Below the pieces are notes generated by a model, which was not told where the DNA came from, made no database searches, and worked only from the letters and a program-made list of their open reading frames with translations. Of a stretch of DNA of 27,442 nucleotides, positions 1 to 8,219 are shown piece after piece. This DNA comes from Sphacelaria rigidula (Eukaryota > Phaeophyceae > Sphacelariales). The translations under genes were made by a program, and so were the position numbers. Position 1 is the stretch's first letter. The number at the start of each line of letters is the position of its first letter. Location of the stretch: NCBI GenBank assembly GCA_964200075.2, contig CAXNAA020000117.1:1-27442 (forward strand), written 5' to 3'.

Positions 1-260
1 GTCTTCCGTGCAAGACAGATATGCCACTTCAGCCCCATATTTTGTATGAACCCCAAAATATAAAATCGGCTGTTAGGTGCTGCCAGTGACGACGAAGAAT
101 GAGCAGCGTCTTCACTTCTGCGTCAAACCAAAAAACATCGGCACCACGAGGCCTAGTCTTTTGTGTTGTTTGTCGGGTGTATTGTTTCATTTCACTCTTG
201 ACTTGCAGTCAGTGTTTTGTCTGCTCCGACTTTGCACAATGTGTATTGAGTCTATCATCC

Positions 261-278
261 GCTTTATTTTCGGAAGGC

Positions 279-310
<32 letters not shown>

Positions 311-620
311 TTTGTTGCTTTGGTGGCATAAACTTGCATAGAAAGTTAGTCATGGTGCTACAATCATTTGCTTGCGGATATGTATAGGACATTCTGCCGA
401 GGACGGAAATGGATGATTGGTAATTCTTGACACTAGCGAAAATGAATTGAATCGCTTTATTTTCAGAAAGGCACAGTTATCTGTTTGTTGCTTTGGTCGG
501 ACAGGGGACATGTAGGAATAAACTTGCATAAAAAGTTAGTATTTATTTGATATATATAGGACATTCTGCTGAGGACGGAAATGGATGATTGATAGTTCTT
601 GATACTAGAAAAAATGAATT
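261..620. repeat. Two-copy diverged tandem repeat
   Basis: Two direct copies begin with gctttattttc at 261 and at 454 and run to about 447 and 620. Shared blocks in the same order are gttgctttggt, aataaacttgcata, tataggacattctgc, gaggacggaaatggatgatt and an ending close to aaaatgaatt. The first copy is longer because it holds an AT microsatellite. No coding role is visible. It looks like a decayed local duplication. Confidence 0.8.
279..304. repeat. (AT)n microsatellite
   Basis: About thirteen AT dinucleotides in a row, inside the first copy of the tandem repeat. It is followed by a short GT run. Confidence 0.95.
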
Positions 621-973
621 TTTTGATGAGCATAAACGTATGCTACTTCTACAACAGGTTTGGCAATTTTTCATCGTTCTCAACAATGCGTAACTATACT
701 TAATGTCCACGGAAAAACTGGGACTGAAAGGTTTTTGTGGGAAATGATAACGTACCCAAAAATGAAAAACGGCGTTTTTCTTAGAAAGCGAACCGCGCCA
801 CTGCAACTCCCCAGAAAAAAATTCTCTCGATAGCGCTGTAGGTTTGTATCGCGGCTTTTGAATAAGCTGTTGCTCAAGCTACAGGTCCCCGCCATCGCCG
901 AGATGGCCAGCATCGCGACAAACAGCACCGCGACAAATGTTTCATCGCTCGGGGCCACGCAGATATAAAGGAC
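621..973. other. Stretch with no supported gene
   Basis: Only short ORFs on both strands that look like chance frames. The one notable string is gatataaagg near 961, a TATA-like sequence just before the small ORF at 974. It is too close to that ATG to be read as a promoter with confidence. Confidence 0.5.
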
Positions 974-1171
974 ATGGAAATATTTTGCTCTGCAATGAAC
1001 AACACCCGGAGACGTCGTCTCGATCGAAGACGTCGGGGCGGATGTATACAAACGGAGACGATGACGAAGCTGTATGTGTATCGACCCGACATTTCGGCTG
1101 GGAGTGATACGTCGGGGTACGGGGGAATGGCGAGCGATGATGCTGAGCGATTACGTGGCCGCCTCCGATGA
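974..1171 (+). CDS. Small basic hypothetical protein
   Basis: A 65-codon ORF from ATG to TGA that I do not recognise. The first half is strongly basic, with two Arg-rich runs (RRRRLDRRRR around residues 12-21). The second half is more mixed, with Asp, Ser and Gly. The Arg runs come from a DNA segment containing the near-palindrome gagacgtcgtctc, so part of the composition may reflect DNA structure and not protein selection. No domain or signal peptide is visible. It could be a chance ORF, and nothing in its neighbours supports a function. Confidence 0.25.
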   Translation: MEIFCSAMNNTRRRRLDRRRRGGCIQTETMTKLYVYRPDISAGSDTSGYGGMASDDAERLRGRLR

Positions 1172-1648
1172 GAAAAGATGGAGAAGGATTAATGCTTTCG
1201 TGTCGTAAAAGGTGAGGAACAAGAACAGTGCCGCGAAAACGGGACTGTAAACTATTTTAAGTACCTTGCTATTATATACTCTTCTCCCGAAAAACAGCGG
1301 CAGGATTTTTTTTGTGTGTCGGAAACAGAGTCTATCAACCCCTCCCCGCACACTGCGAGTCTTGACACGAGCGCGGGCGACAGGGGGCTGGGGGCGCCCT
1401 AAAACTTGGACCCGACGATCTGGGCCACAGCGAAGTGAGGGCTCACGCCTTGCATCGAGTAAAGAGGTATGATTAGAGAAATGGCACACGGAGGACCCTC
1501 TGTAGATCTGATCTTCAGACACAGACTTGGCCTTCTGTCCGCATATCGACAAGAACGACTCCCCCACCCCTTCACCGACAGCAAATCTGTTGTTACGACT
1601 CCGAATGTGTGCATCGATCTTCGACAGCAACAACAATCAAGACAAAGC
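1172..1648. other. Stretch with no supported gene
   Basis: Overlapping ORFs occur on both strands (for example minus-strand frames over 1151-1636), but none has a recognisable motif and they contradict each other. No structured repeat is evident. Confidence 0.4.
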
Positions 1649-1858
1649 ATGTCGCACTTCAATGGATTTGGATCGAGCGACACGGCAGAGTTGGGATCCG
1701 GAGCGGAAAATAATGCACCCCGCATTCGCCGCCGCCTCAGCCTCGGTCCGTCCATCACCGTCACCCGCTCGCGCGCCAAGAAGATCAGGCGCCTGAGCGA
1801 CTACCTGTCTCCGGGCCCCGCGAGCCCTAAGTCCAAGCTGGCTCTGCGTCGCATATAA
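1649..1858 (+). CDS. Short basic Ser-rich hypothetical protein
   Basis: A 69-codon ORF starting at ATG 1649 and ending with TAA in a cgcatataaaac context. The frame stays open upstream to 1469, but the upstream part is less protein-like, so I chose the internal Met. The product is basic and Ser/Pro/Arg-rich, with patches such as RIRRRLSLGP and SRAKKIRRLSDYLSPGP. These resemble a disordered nuclear or DNA-associated segment with SP sites. This is composition, not homology. Antisense ORFs overlap it, and it may not be a gene. Confidence 0.3.
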   Translation: MSHFNGFGSSDTAELGSGAENNAPRIRRRLSLGPSITVTRSRAKKIRRLSDYLSPGPASPKSKLALRRI

Positions 1859-2221
1859 AACTACAACGCCTGATTCAGCTGGTGTTGTTGCGTTGGTGAT
1901 ATGCGCATTCAAATGTCGTGTGCATGCGTAAAATGTCTCGCCCGTTGTTGCGCCATAAACGAGTTTTCTGTTGATGCCAGCGCGTGCCGGGGTTTTCTGG
2001 AGTGACAGAGAGAGAGAGATCATCGGAGAATATATGTTTGTATTGAATATGTCGCAGTGTTTGATTGCGTCGATCCGCCGTGTGAAGAAGCGGAGGAGGA
2101 AGCTGTAGTATTACACAAGTCTCACTCTTCTTCCCGTTCCAGCCGCCCAACCGAGTCGACCGACAGAAGGCTGCATTTGCAGCCACCCGGCTTTGCACAT
2201 TGTTCCCGCATAGGTTTCCCA
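1859..2221. other. Gene-poor stretch
   Basis: No supported gene. It contains a short GA run (gagagagaga near 2009) and antisense ORFs without recognisable motifs. Confidence 0.4.
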
Positions 2222-2440
2222 CAAAAAATATGATTTAATTGGCAACGTGGATGGTGTTTTATGTCAACCGGTTACGATCTCTCTACATTGTTCACCAATC
2301 TTGCTTATCCCTATAAGTTAGGGACTCAGCCAGATCGTCAACTATCTGTAGGCAATAAATTGCAGGAAAGAGGTTTCTGAGGCCTCTCGCCAGATCTCTA
2401 ATCGGGGTAACCATCCCGGGATACTCTGTTCATCCATAGT
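2222..2440 (-). ncRNA. Candidate guide (omega-type) RNA / element right end
   Basis: In TnpB and Fanzor elements the guide RNA is usually encoded at the nuclease 3' end and runs to the transposon end. The 200 bases just downstream of this nuclease's stop carry several short stem-loops on the minus strand: agagg/cctct around a nine-base loop near 2370, ccctaacttataggg near 2315-2330, and a cccggg block near 2418. There is no other ORF here. The position is what family knowledge predicts and the hairpins are visible, but the RNA itself is inferred. Confidence 0.4.
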
Positions 2441-3917
2441 TCTTGATAAAAATACACCTGCTGCTGTGAATATCTCTGTCACAACTGTGCTTGCACTTTG
2501 GGTAGTTGAAAACCTCCTCCGAGGTCATCTTCCAATTGATAAACCCACACTTGTCACACAGCTTTGTTGTCAACTGTTCGGGTACAATTGCGACTCTTTT
2601 CCCGTGGTCATTCGCCGTGCTGATCAATCTCTGTCTGAACTGATAGTGTTTCAGACTAGCATGCAGAAGCTTCTGGTTCCTGTGCGACTTCGTCTTCATC
2701 ACTCCGTTTGACAGTCTGCCGACCATGATGACGTCAAAGGTTTTAACCAGATATAAGCAGACCTTGTTATGCATCTCATCGACCATGTTGGCGATCCTTT
2801 TGGATACCTTGCGCCACCCCTTGGTCAACTTGGACTTGGTCACTTTCAGTTTCCTGAGTCGCTCCCGTTTTTTTATACACCGTGAGAGTTTGCGTCCTGC
2901 TTCTTCTCCGATAAACCCGATGGCGCCATCGGGAGAATAAAACGATCCGAACTTCCGGGACCCCATATCCAAAGAAACAACCCGATGACCTTCAGCTTTC
3001 GGAGCGACAGCTGTTTGCCTGGTCACGGTCGCGTAATAAACCCCCCTGTCTTTGATGATCTCCGTTACAAGGCCGTCGGCCGGCCTCACTTCTTCTCCGA
3101 GAATGATATCGCCATCAAACTCCGTAAACGATAGCTGGAGACGAGAACCCTGTATACGAGAGTCTTTCTTCTGAAGACCGATCCTCTGTTCTTGAATAAA
3201 CTTGCTCCGGAAATGAAGAGAACCCTTTCCACGCGATTCCACACTTTTTTGTGATGTAGCGAACTGATCAACTGCTTTCTGTCTGACGTGCTCTGGTGTC
3301 CTCAAGGTTTTGTTCATCGTCGCACACATGGAACGTTTCCTGATCGCCTTGTCTCGAATTTCAGAAGTCGAAACACCCTCGATAAGCTTGCGAACACACT
3401 CGTTGTAGACCCTGCGGCTGTCGGACATGTACTTCACGAGAGTTTTTTTCTGTTCTTTCGTCGGATACAGCCGAATCTTCTTAGCACGAGTATAATGAGG
3501 CTCGATATCCGAAATTTTGTCTTGGATGACTTTCGTCAAGGCATCCTGCTCCGTGAGAAGCGCTTCCACACTGTCCTTGCTGGTCGGAGAGGGGTCGTCA
3601 AACTCGCGGATCGCTTGGCGGATCGAAATGTATTCGGCCATTTCAGTTTTCGAGAGGTTTTTGAGGAGCTTTTTTTTGTCGATGGAATTATGTGTGCGTG
3701 TTTTCTTGTCCATGGTTCTCTTCATCGTGTTATCATGTATGCTCTGAATCAGTTTGTCCATCCTTTGGTTTAGAAAGCCTAGCAAGTGGCGAATCAGGTG
3801 ATCCGAGCACGGCGAGATCTTGGCAATCCTTAGCTGAACCAGAACCAACTTGAGTTTCGCCGTGTTGAGAGCTCCCCGCTGTATCGCGTTTCCTTTTGCC
3901 GGTACTTCTTTTTCCAT
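2430..3917 (-). CDS. Fanzor2/TnpB-like RNA-guided nuclease of an IS607 element
   Basis: Predicted RuvC-type nuclease of the TnpB/Fanzor family, about 495 residues from the Met at 3917. The frame stays open further upstream, but that part is the shadow of the overlapping recombinase, so I chose the internal Met. The segment KKIRLYPTKEQKKTL (near residue 145) is the usual TnpB N-terminal signature. RuvC-I is VVSLDMGSRKFG with Asp at about 317. The acidic residue normally expected after the second RuvC strand is absent (IMVGRLSNGVM). A Glu occurs instead in VPEQLTTKLCDKCG (about 447), the alternative place used by many Fanzors. The zinc knuckle keeps CDKC, but the second pair reads YPKC, so one Cys is replaced by Tyr. 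The final DRDIHSSR supplies the RuvC-III Asp. It ends in TGA and overlaps the recombinase by 185 bases. Confidence 0.85.
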   Translation of the reverse strand: MEKEVPAKGNAIQRGALNTAKLKLVLVQLRIAKISPCSDHLIRHLLGFLNQRMDKLIQSIHDNTMKRTMDKKTRTHNSIDKKKLLKNLSKTEMAEYISIRQAIREFDDPSPTSKDSVEALLTEQDALTKVIQDKISDIEPHYTRAKKIRLYPTKEQKKTLVKYMSDSRRVYNECVRKLIEGVSTSEIRDKAIRKRSMCATMNKTLRTPEHVRQKAVDQFATSQKSVESRGKGSLHFRSKFIQEQRIGLQKKDSRIQGSRLQLSFTEFDGDIILGEEVRPADGLVTEIIKDRGVYYATVTRQTAVAPKAEGHRVVSLDMGSRKFGSFYSPDGAIGFIGEEAGRKLSRCIKKRERLRKLKVTKSKLTKGWRKVSKRIANMVDEMHNKVCLYLVKTFDVIMVGRLSNGVMKTKSHRNQKLLHASLKHYQFRQRLISTANDHGKRVAIVPEQLTTKLCDKCGFINWKMTSEEVFNYPKCKHSCDRDIHSSRCIFIKNYG

Positions 3918-4497
3918 AGAGTCTCGAACTGAAAACGTGGATGACGGCCATGAGGTCCTCCATGAGCTCTGTCTCTGGTGAACCGTTTTCGTTTTGATTG
4001 AGAACCACGAGTTCTGTGTTGTTTTCGTCACAGACAAACTGGATAATTTCGAAAGCAAATCGGCACAGTCTGTCTTTGTAGGCAACCATGACGCGGTCGA
4101 CCTGTCCCTGCATGATGTGTCGAAGAAACTTTTTGAAGCCTTTCTTTTTGAAGTTGAGTCCGGATCCTGTGTCAGATAGTATCGATATCCCCGGGCAAGA
4201 ATCTCTGATGAACTGTTCTTGTCTCCCAAGATCCTCTTTCTGTTTAGCGGACGATACCCTTGCGTATCCGATGTCGGTCCGCGATGCCTTCCTTTTATCA
4301 TTCGCGAGACGTCTTGCACAAATTCGTGACTCCTCTGACCGGAGCGCTTGCGTTTGTTTGAAGGTTTCGATGTCGTAAAGACGTTGACCACCCGGGGTTC
4401 TAATCGTTGGTATGGCTTCAAGCTTATCCCATCGCCTGAGGGTGGCGTTGGAGACTCCAAGACATTCGATGGCAGTTGCGGTGTTGACATATGTCAT
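3733..4497 (-). CDS. IS607-family serine recombinase (TnpA)
   Basis: Small serine recombinase expected to cut and join the IS607 element through a 5'-phosphoserine link. I start at the ATG at 4497 because the MerR-like helix-turn-helix begins right after it: residues 2-45 read TATAIECLGVSNATLRRWDK and continue to a GGQRLYD wing. The resolvase domain begins at IGYARVSSAKQKEDLGRQ with the predicted nucleophile Ser at about 82. Further family residues are in VMVAYKDRLCRFAFE (about 137-150) and the C-terminal FSSRLYGKRS. The length (254 aa) is slightly above usual because the tail runs into the overlapping nuclease gene. The ORF is complete with a TGA stop. This is one of the most secure calls in the window. 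Confidence 0.9.
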   Translation of the reverse strand: MTYVNTATAIECLGVSNATLRRWDKLEAIPTIRTPGGQRLYDIETFKQTQALRSEESRICARRLANDKRKASRTDIGYARVSSAKQKEDLGRQEQFIRDSCPGISILSDTGSGLNFKKKGFKKFLRHIMQGQVDRVMVAYKDRLCRFAFEIIQFVCDENNTELVVLNQNENGSPETELMEDLMAVIHVFSSRLYGKRSTGKRKRDTAGSSQHGETQVGSGSAKDCQDLAVLGSPDSPLARLSKPKDGQTDSEHT

Positions 4498-4718
4498 GAC
4501 GTCCGTATATAGACATAAAACAAAATAAATCGTCGATTTCGTACGCACAACGAACATGTATAGAAAACTATGATTATTAGCGTCAACCTTTATTCACCTG
4601 CGAGACAGAGGGCCATGTCGTGTTGTGAGCGACGTTGTTGCTCCGGTATTTGCCTATCCTGAATGGCGTAATATCAACTGCTTGTTGGCCCGCCGGAAAG
4701 CTAGTACTGCTGCTGTAG
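4498..4718. other. Upstream region of the IS607 element and ankyrin gene
   Basis: AT-rich near 4505-4580, then a mixed segment. A plus-strand frame starting at 4625 is open into the ankyrin region but has no motif of its own. Just before 4719 the string ctgctgctgtag resembles an intron acceptor, which would fit an earlier ankyrin exon. No gene is supported. Confidence 0.35.
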
Positions 4719-5345
4719 AAGATCCGTCAAACGTTAATCATATGTTCACGCAAAACAGTTGTGCTGGATGCGCATGGTGTGCCGTTCACAACCCTCCTCG
4801 ACATGAGCAACCTGCACTAATTCGCTTCGACGGGTACCGTGGAAAGTGTGATAGATCTACTTTCGAAGAAATCGACCGACATCGAAGAACGCCGACGCCA
4901 TGATGACAACGGGTGGACTCCTTTCATGGTCGCCGCCGAAAGGGGCTACTTACGCATAGTGAGAGTTCTTCTGCGACACGGGGCTCGTGTGTCCGCGAGT
5001 ACTGAGAATGGACACACCGCCTTGCACATTTCGATACAAAACAAACACCTGGCCGTATCAAAGACATTGATCAGGGCCGGCGCAGACCTTGAAGCCAATG
5101 CAACTTGCTGCACACGGGGCCCAGGAAAGATCGGAGGTTATACTCCTCTCCACCTGGCCGCGGACATAGGGTTCTGCGAAGGAATGATGGCCCTGATCGG
5201 CGCCGGTGCAAACATCGACAGCTACTTGAACAACGGGGCTACACCGCTGTACTTGTCGGCATGCTGCGGAAAGTTAGAAGCGCTCAGGGTTCTCATTCGC
5301 GCGGGAGCTGACCCACTACTTCCAATACGAAGTGCTTCGAGGTGA
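4719..5345 (+). pseudogene. Ankyrin-repeat protein, interrupted by TAA
   Basis: At least four ankyrin repeats are visible, with the pattern G-x-TPLHxAA-x-G and LLxxGA: DNGWTPFMVAAERGYL, ENGHTALHISIQNKHL, GGYTPLHLAADIGFC and NNGATPLYLSACCGKL, each followed by a helix such as IRVLLRHGARV. A preceding repeat is recognisable in the same frame (SNLH, stop, FASTGTVESVIDLL). It is interrupted by TAA at 4818-4820, exactly inside the LHxAA turn. The downstream part is open from 4821 to TGA 5345, and the frame upstream opens after a TAG at 4716. Ankyrin proteins usually act as protein-binding scaffolds and are very common in giant viruses. The last repeat ends abruptly at a probable rearrangement junction near 5330. 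A gtgagc at 5342 could alternatively be a splice donor. Confidence 0.75.
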
Positions 5346-6505
5346 GCCTCAGGTCGCCACTCAAGCGCGGAAGCCAGAATGAGGTTGAGGCTCTCGGCTG
5401 CGGCACCACGAACAAACAGGCCTAGGTTTTGGATGGCGCGGTAGTCTATCGTCTCTTGGGACACGTTGCATGATCCGATTGAACCAGACAGGATGGCAAT
5501 GCGCGCTCAGTACAAAGCCATTTTTTCCGGGATATCTTCCTGTGGCAGACCCTCTAGTTTCAGGTCAGCGGGTATGTCTGTCTGCTTGAGTTGGAACTTA
5601 GCGTTTTCGAGGCTTCGGCGTTCCACAGGCATAATCGTGTCTGTGCGGACAGGCGTAGTGCTTCGGTGTTCCACAGGCATGTTCATGTCTGTGCAGACAG
5701 GCGTTGTGCTTGGTGGTAGCGGCGAGTTTGACTCAGCAAGGCTCGAGTGTGTTTCGGTTGTGGTTCTGGCACTTCCGGGCGCCGGAGAAACAGTGCTGGT
5801 ATTGCTGCTGCTGGCCGGGGTAACTCGATTTTTTCCGGCAGCACCTACCAGGCCTTGACCTCGTTTTTCGGTAGCACCTACCAGGCCGGATCCTCGTGAT
5901 GAGGTCGGTTCGGCTGCTAAGTCTATCGCAAGGTTAGTTGGGTTCACCTGTTCCATTAGTCCGTGCTGGGAGGCGGGGTCTTCTACTCCAATGAGCTTGA
6001 AAACCCAAGCCGGCGGTTCGGTCCCATCCTTGTGCGCTTTTTCGAGGCTGCGCGCGATGAATTTCTGGAGATACTTGGGGGTTCCTCTCGTGGCTGGTGG
6101 GTTGGGGGTCGTCGTTTTGTAGTGAACGACCTCCTCTTCCTCCTCCTCCTCCTCCTCATCAGAGCCGCTGTCGTCGTCATCCGACGAGGCGGAGGAGCCA
6201 GAGCTAGAGCCAGAGCTATCCTCGTTTTCATCAGGATTAGCTTGGTTGGCTTGAGGTTGCGAGCTAGAAGAAGAAGCGGATCCTCCCTGGTTCGTGGCCA
6301 GGGTCGCGGGTAAGGTGCTCGTCGGGGTAGCTTTTCTCTTCCCTCCGTGTGTTACCTCCGTCCACACATCCGCAGCACCATCTTCGTGAGATGGGTTCCG
6401 CGGTGGATCCGGGTGTGCTGCCGGCTGCTGGGCGGCGGCTGGTTTACCAGCCGGCACCCGCTAGGCCGGAGTCCCCTGGGCTTTTTTCTTGCCGGGTTTG
6501 GGCAT
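5222..6505 (-). pseudogene. Acidic low-complexity protein with two in-frame stops
   Basis: I do not recognise the family. The reading frame starts at ATG 6505 with a Lys-rich head (MPKPGKKKAQGTPA), meets TAG at 6461-6463, then stays open until TGA at 5507-5509. It then continues in the same frame with protein-like sequence (LNLILASALEWRPEAH) before running antisense into the ankyrin gene. Visible features are an Ala/Pro-rich start, a Ser/Asp/Glu tract ending in nine or more Glu (about 6130-6190), and a compact segment PKYLQKFIARSLEKAHKDG. There is also a duplicated Gly-Leu-Val-Gly-Ala motif and a 16-residue direct repeat beginning TTPV (two copies, 5600-5700). The C-terminal end after about 5333 is probably not original. 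A structural or Gag-like role is possible but unsupported. Confidence 0.55.
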
Positions 6506-7033
6506 CTTGGTATCTGCACGCCAAACACGGTTCTTCGTTGAAGCCAATGTAGATGGGTGCTCGTACGTGAGTCTGGCGTGAGGTCGGTGATGATAACGTA
6601 CACCACTGAGGACGGGGAGTGATAACGTTCACTCCCAAACGAGGTTATCTTCTTCCGTAGATGTGGCGAGGAATGCCAGGCTACGACCGTGTTCTCGGAC
6701 GTGACCAAGGGTAAGGTTGAGAGTGGGGCACGGCGCCTTTCGTGGGCTTCGCCTTCCACCCCAAGATCCATGTTCCGCAGCTCGTGGCGGCGGCGGACCT
6801 TGAGTAAAGAGCCAGATTATGGCGTCATGTCCATCATATGTCTGAGATCCTACTCTTGTGTATGTGTGTATATATTTGTATAATGATGCCACGGCTTGGC
6901 TTCCACATTTGCGGCATTTACTATGTCGTCAATCGAAAGTAGTGGAACGCTTTGATCCTGCCTTTTTTCAGGACCAACCTATGGGCACCTGGCGGGGCTT
7001 CAGATACGGGCAGTCTGGTTCAAGTTTTTAATT
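6506..7033. other. Stretch with no supported gene
   Basis: Overlapping short ORFs on both strands lack motifs. A small hairpin (tcctgccttttttcagga) lies near 6956-6973. This is the region between the low-complexity gene and the IS4 element, and any outer inverted repeat of that element was not identifiable. Confidence 0.4.
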
Positions 7034-7074
7034 TAATGGAGGCGGGTCGCACGATGACCCACTGTTTCCATTAT
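7034..7074. repeat. Nested inverted repeat upstream of the transposase
   Basis: The outer arms are taatgga (7034-7040) and tccatta (7068-7074). The inner arms are gggtc (7044-7048) and gaccc (7056-7060). The structure lies 50 bases before the transposase start, so it may be a transposase binding site, an end of the element or a regulatory hairpin. No matching copy was found beyond the Fanzor gene. Confidence 0.5.
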
Positions 7075-7124
7075 TGTAAAGTTAAGCAATTGGAAAGTTA
7101 AATGTTTCGAAAGCGTAGACAAAA

Positions 7125-8213
7125 ATGACTTACTCGACTCATCACGAAATTTACGATGCCTTTAAAAAACGCGACAAACAGTGGATGCAACGACGCCGTA
7201 AATTAGATACATCTTCCCTTTTCTATACTCTCACAAAGTGCTGTATTCAAGAGAGAGGTGTTCATCACATTTTGCGGATGGGTGATGAACAGTACTCTTC
7301 GCAGGCGCTTCACTCGACCAGGAAGAAACTTCCTCCGGGCGCTTTCAAAGAAGTAAATCGGTTCTTACATCGAGGACCACATGAACCACGAACTTTTGCC
7401 GTTGACGGCTCAAGAGTCCACGTCCACCCTTCCTTTATCAACGCTGGATACAAGACTAGGACGAAAGACAAGCCCGTACCGCGTCCTGCTAAACGACCGC
7501 TCGTCATGCTCTCTTCGATGGTAGATGTGAAAACCAAAGCGTGTGTAGACTTTGAGCTCACGAAGCACTTCAACGAGAGGAAGGCAGCCGTATCGATGCT
7601 CCGGAGTGTGCGAAAAGATGACACATTGCTGTTCGACCGAGGCTATTATTCCAAAAGCTTGCTACAGAGAGTTCACGACTCGCATGCGTTTGGGGTTTGG
7701 AGACTCAAGATTAATGCGTTCAAGGGAACCAGATCGTTTTTCAACTCGTGGAGAACAGAAGCGATGTGTCTCATTTCTGGGGTCAAGGCACGCTTTCTCA
7801 AATATTTCATCAACGGAAGGACCTACGTCTGTCTAACGAACAACCCGTCTTTGTCCCGGAGAGACGTCAAGGACATGTACGCCTCGAGGTGGAGGGTGGA
7901 GGAGAGCTTCAAGCGACTAAAATCCAACCTCAAGCTCGAAAAAGCCCACGCTAGAACTCTTGCTCTGTACATCCAGGAAATAGAGGCGCGGGTGTTACTC
8001 GACACTATCACACTGAGGTTACAGAGGAAAATAAATGAGCCATCCTACATTTATACACTTGACACGTATGTGACACACATTCTTCGGAACGTGAAAACGG
8101 TTTCAGGCCAAACGCAATTGGTCAATCAAAATCACTTGCATTCTAATGTAAACAGGAAACCGTGGGCAAGAAAAGCACGTCCCCTGTCCTCACAACTTCG
8201 AGGTCCACGGTAA
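7125..8213 (+). CDS. IS4-family DDE transposase
   Basis: Complete 362-residue DDE transposase predicted to cut and insert an IS4-type transposon. The first catalytic Asp is in TFAVDGSRVHV (about 94). The second is in LLFDRGYYSKSLL (about 171). The third acidic residue is Glu 259 in the full IS4 signature Y-x2-R-x3-E-x6-K, seen as YASRWRVEESFKRLK (Tyr252, Arg255, Glu259, Lys266). The start is the ATG at 7125, preceded by AT-rich DNA and a nested hairpin. The stop is TAA at 8211-8213. Six bases later the Fanzor1 ATG follows in the same frame. No internal stop or frame break is present, and the length is normal for the family. It may be functional. Confidence 0.92.
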   Translation: MTYSTHHEIYDAFKKRDKQWMQRRRKLDTSSLFYTLTKCCIQERGVHHILRMGDEQYSSQALHSTRKKLPPGAFKEVNRFLHRGPHEPRTFAVDGSRVHVHPSFINAGYKTRTKDKPVPRPAKRPLVMLSSMVDVKTKACVDFELTKHFNERKAAVSMLRSVRKDDTLLFDRGYYSKSLLQRVHDSHAFGVWRLKINAFKGTRSFFNSWRTEAMCLISGVKARFLKYFINGRTYVCLTNNPSLSRRDVKDMYASRWRVEESFKRLKSNLKLEKAHARTLALYIQEIEARVLLDTITLRLQRKINEPSYIYTLDTYVTHILRNVKTVSGQTQLVNQNHLHSNVNRKPWARKARPLSSQLRGPR

Positions 8214-8219
8214 AACAAT

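Larger units (their letters stand above)
2222..4580 (-). mobile_element. IS607-type transposon carrying a Fanzor2/TnpB
   Basis: A serine recombinase (3733-4497) and a TnpB/Fanzor nuclease (2430-3917) are arranged head to tail on the minus strand with overlapping ends. This is the standard tnpA-tnpB layout of IS607 elements, which are known from bacteria and from giant viruses and some eukaryotes. IS607 elements lack terminal inverted repeats and make no target duplication, so I cannot fix the ends. The limits given run from the end of the structured 3' segment to just upstream of the recombinase. The strings atatgatttaattggcaac (2229) and ctatgattattagcgtcaac (4569) resemble each other in the same orientation and may be subterminal repeats. 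Both genes are open, so the element may be recent. Confidence 0.75.

Noticed and set aside
2430-4490. A 686-residue nuclease starting at 4490
   Set aside because: The first 190 residues are the shadow of the recombinase in another frame. The TnpB-like part begins after the Met at 3917.
4506-4511. TATA box for the IS607 recombinase
   Set aside because: It lies only about ten bases upstream of the chosen ATG, too close for a usual TATA position.
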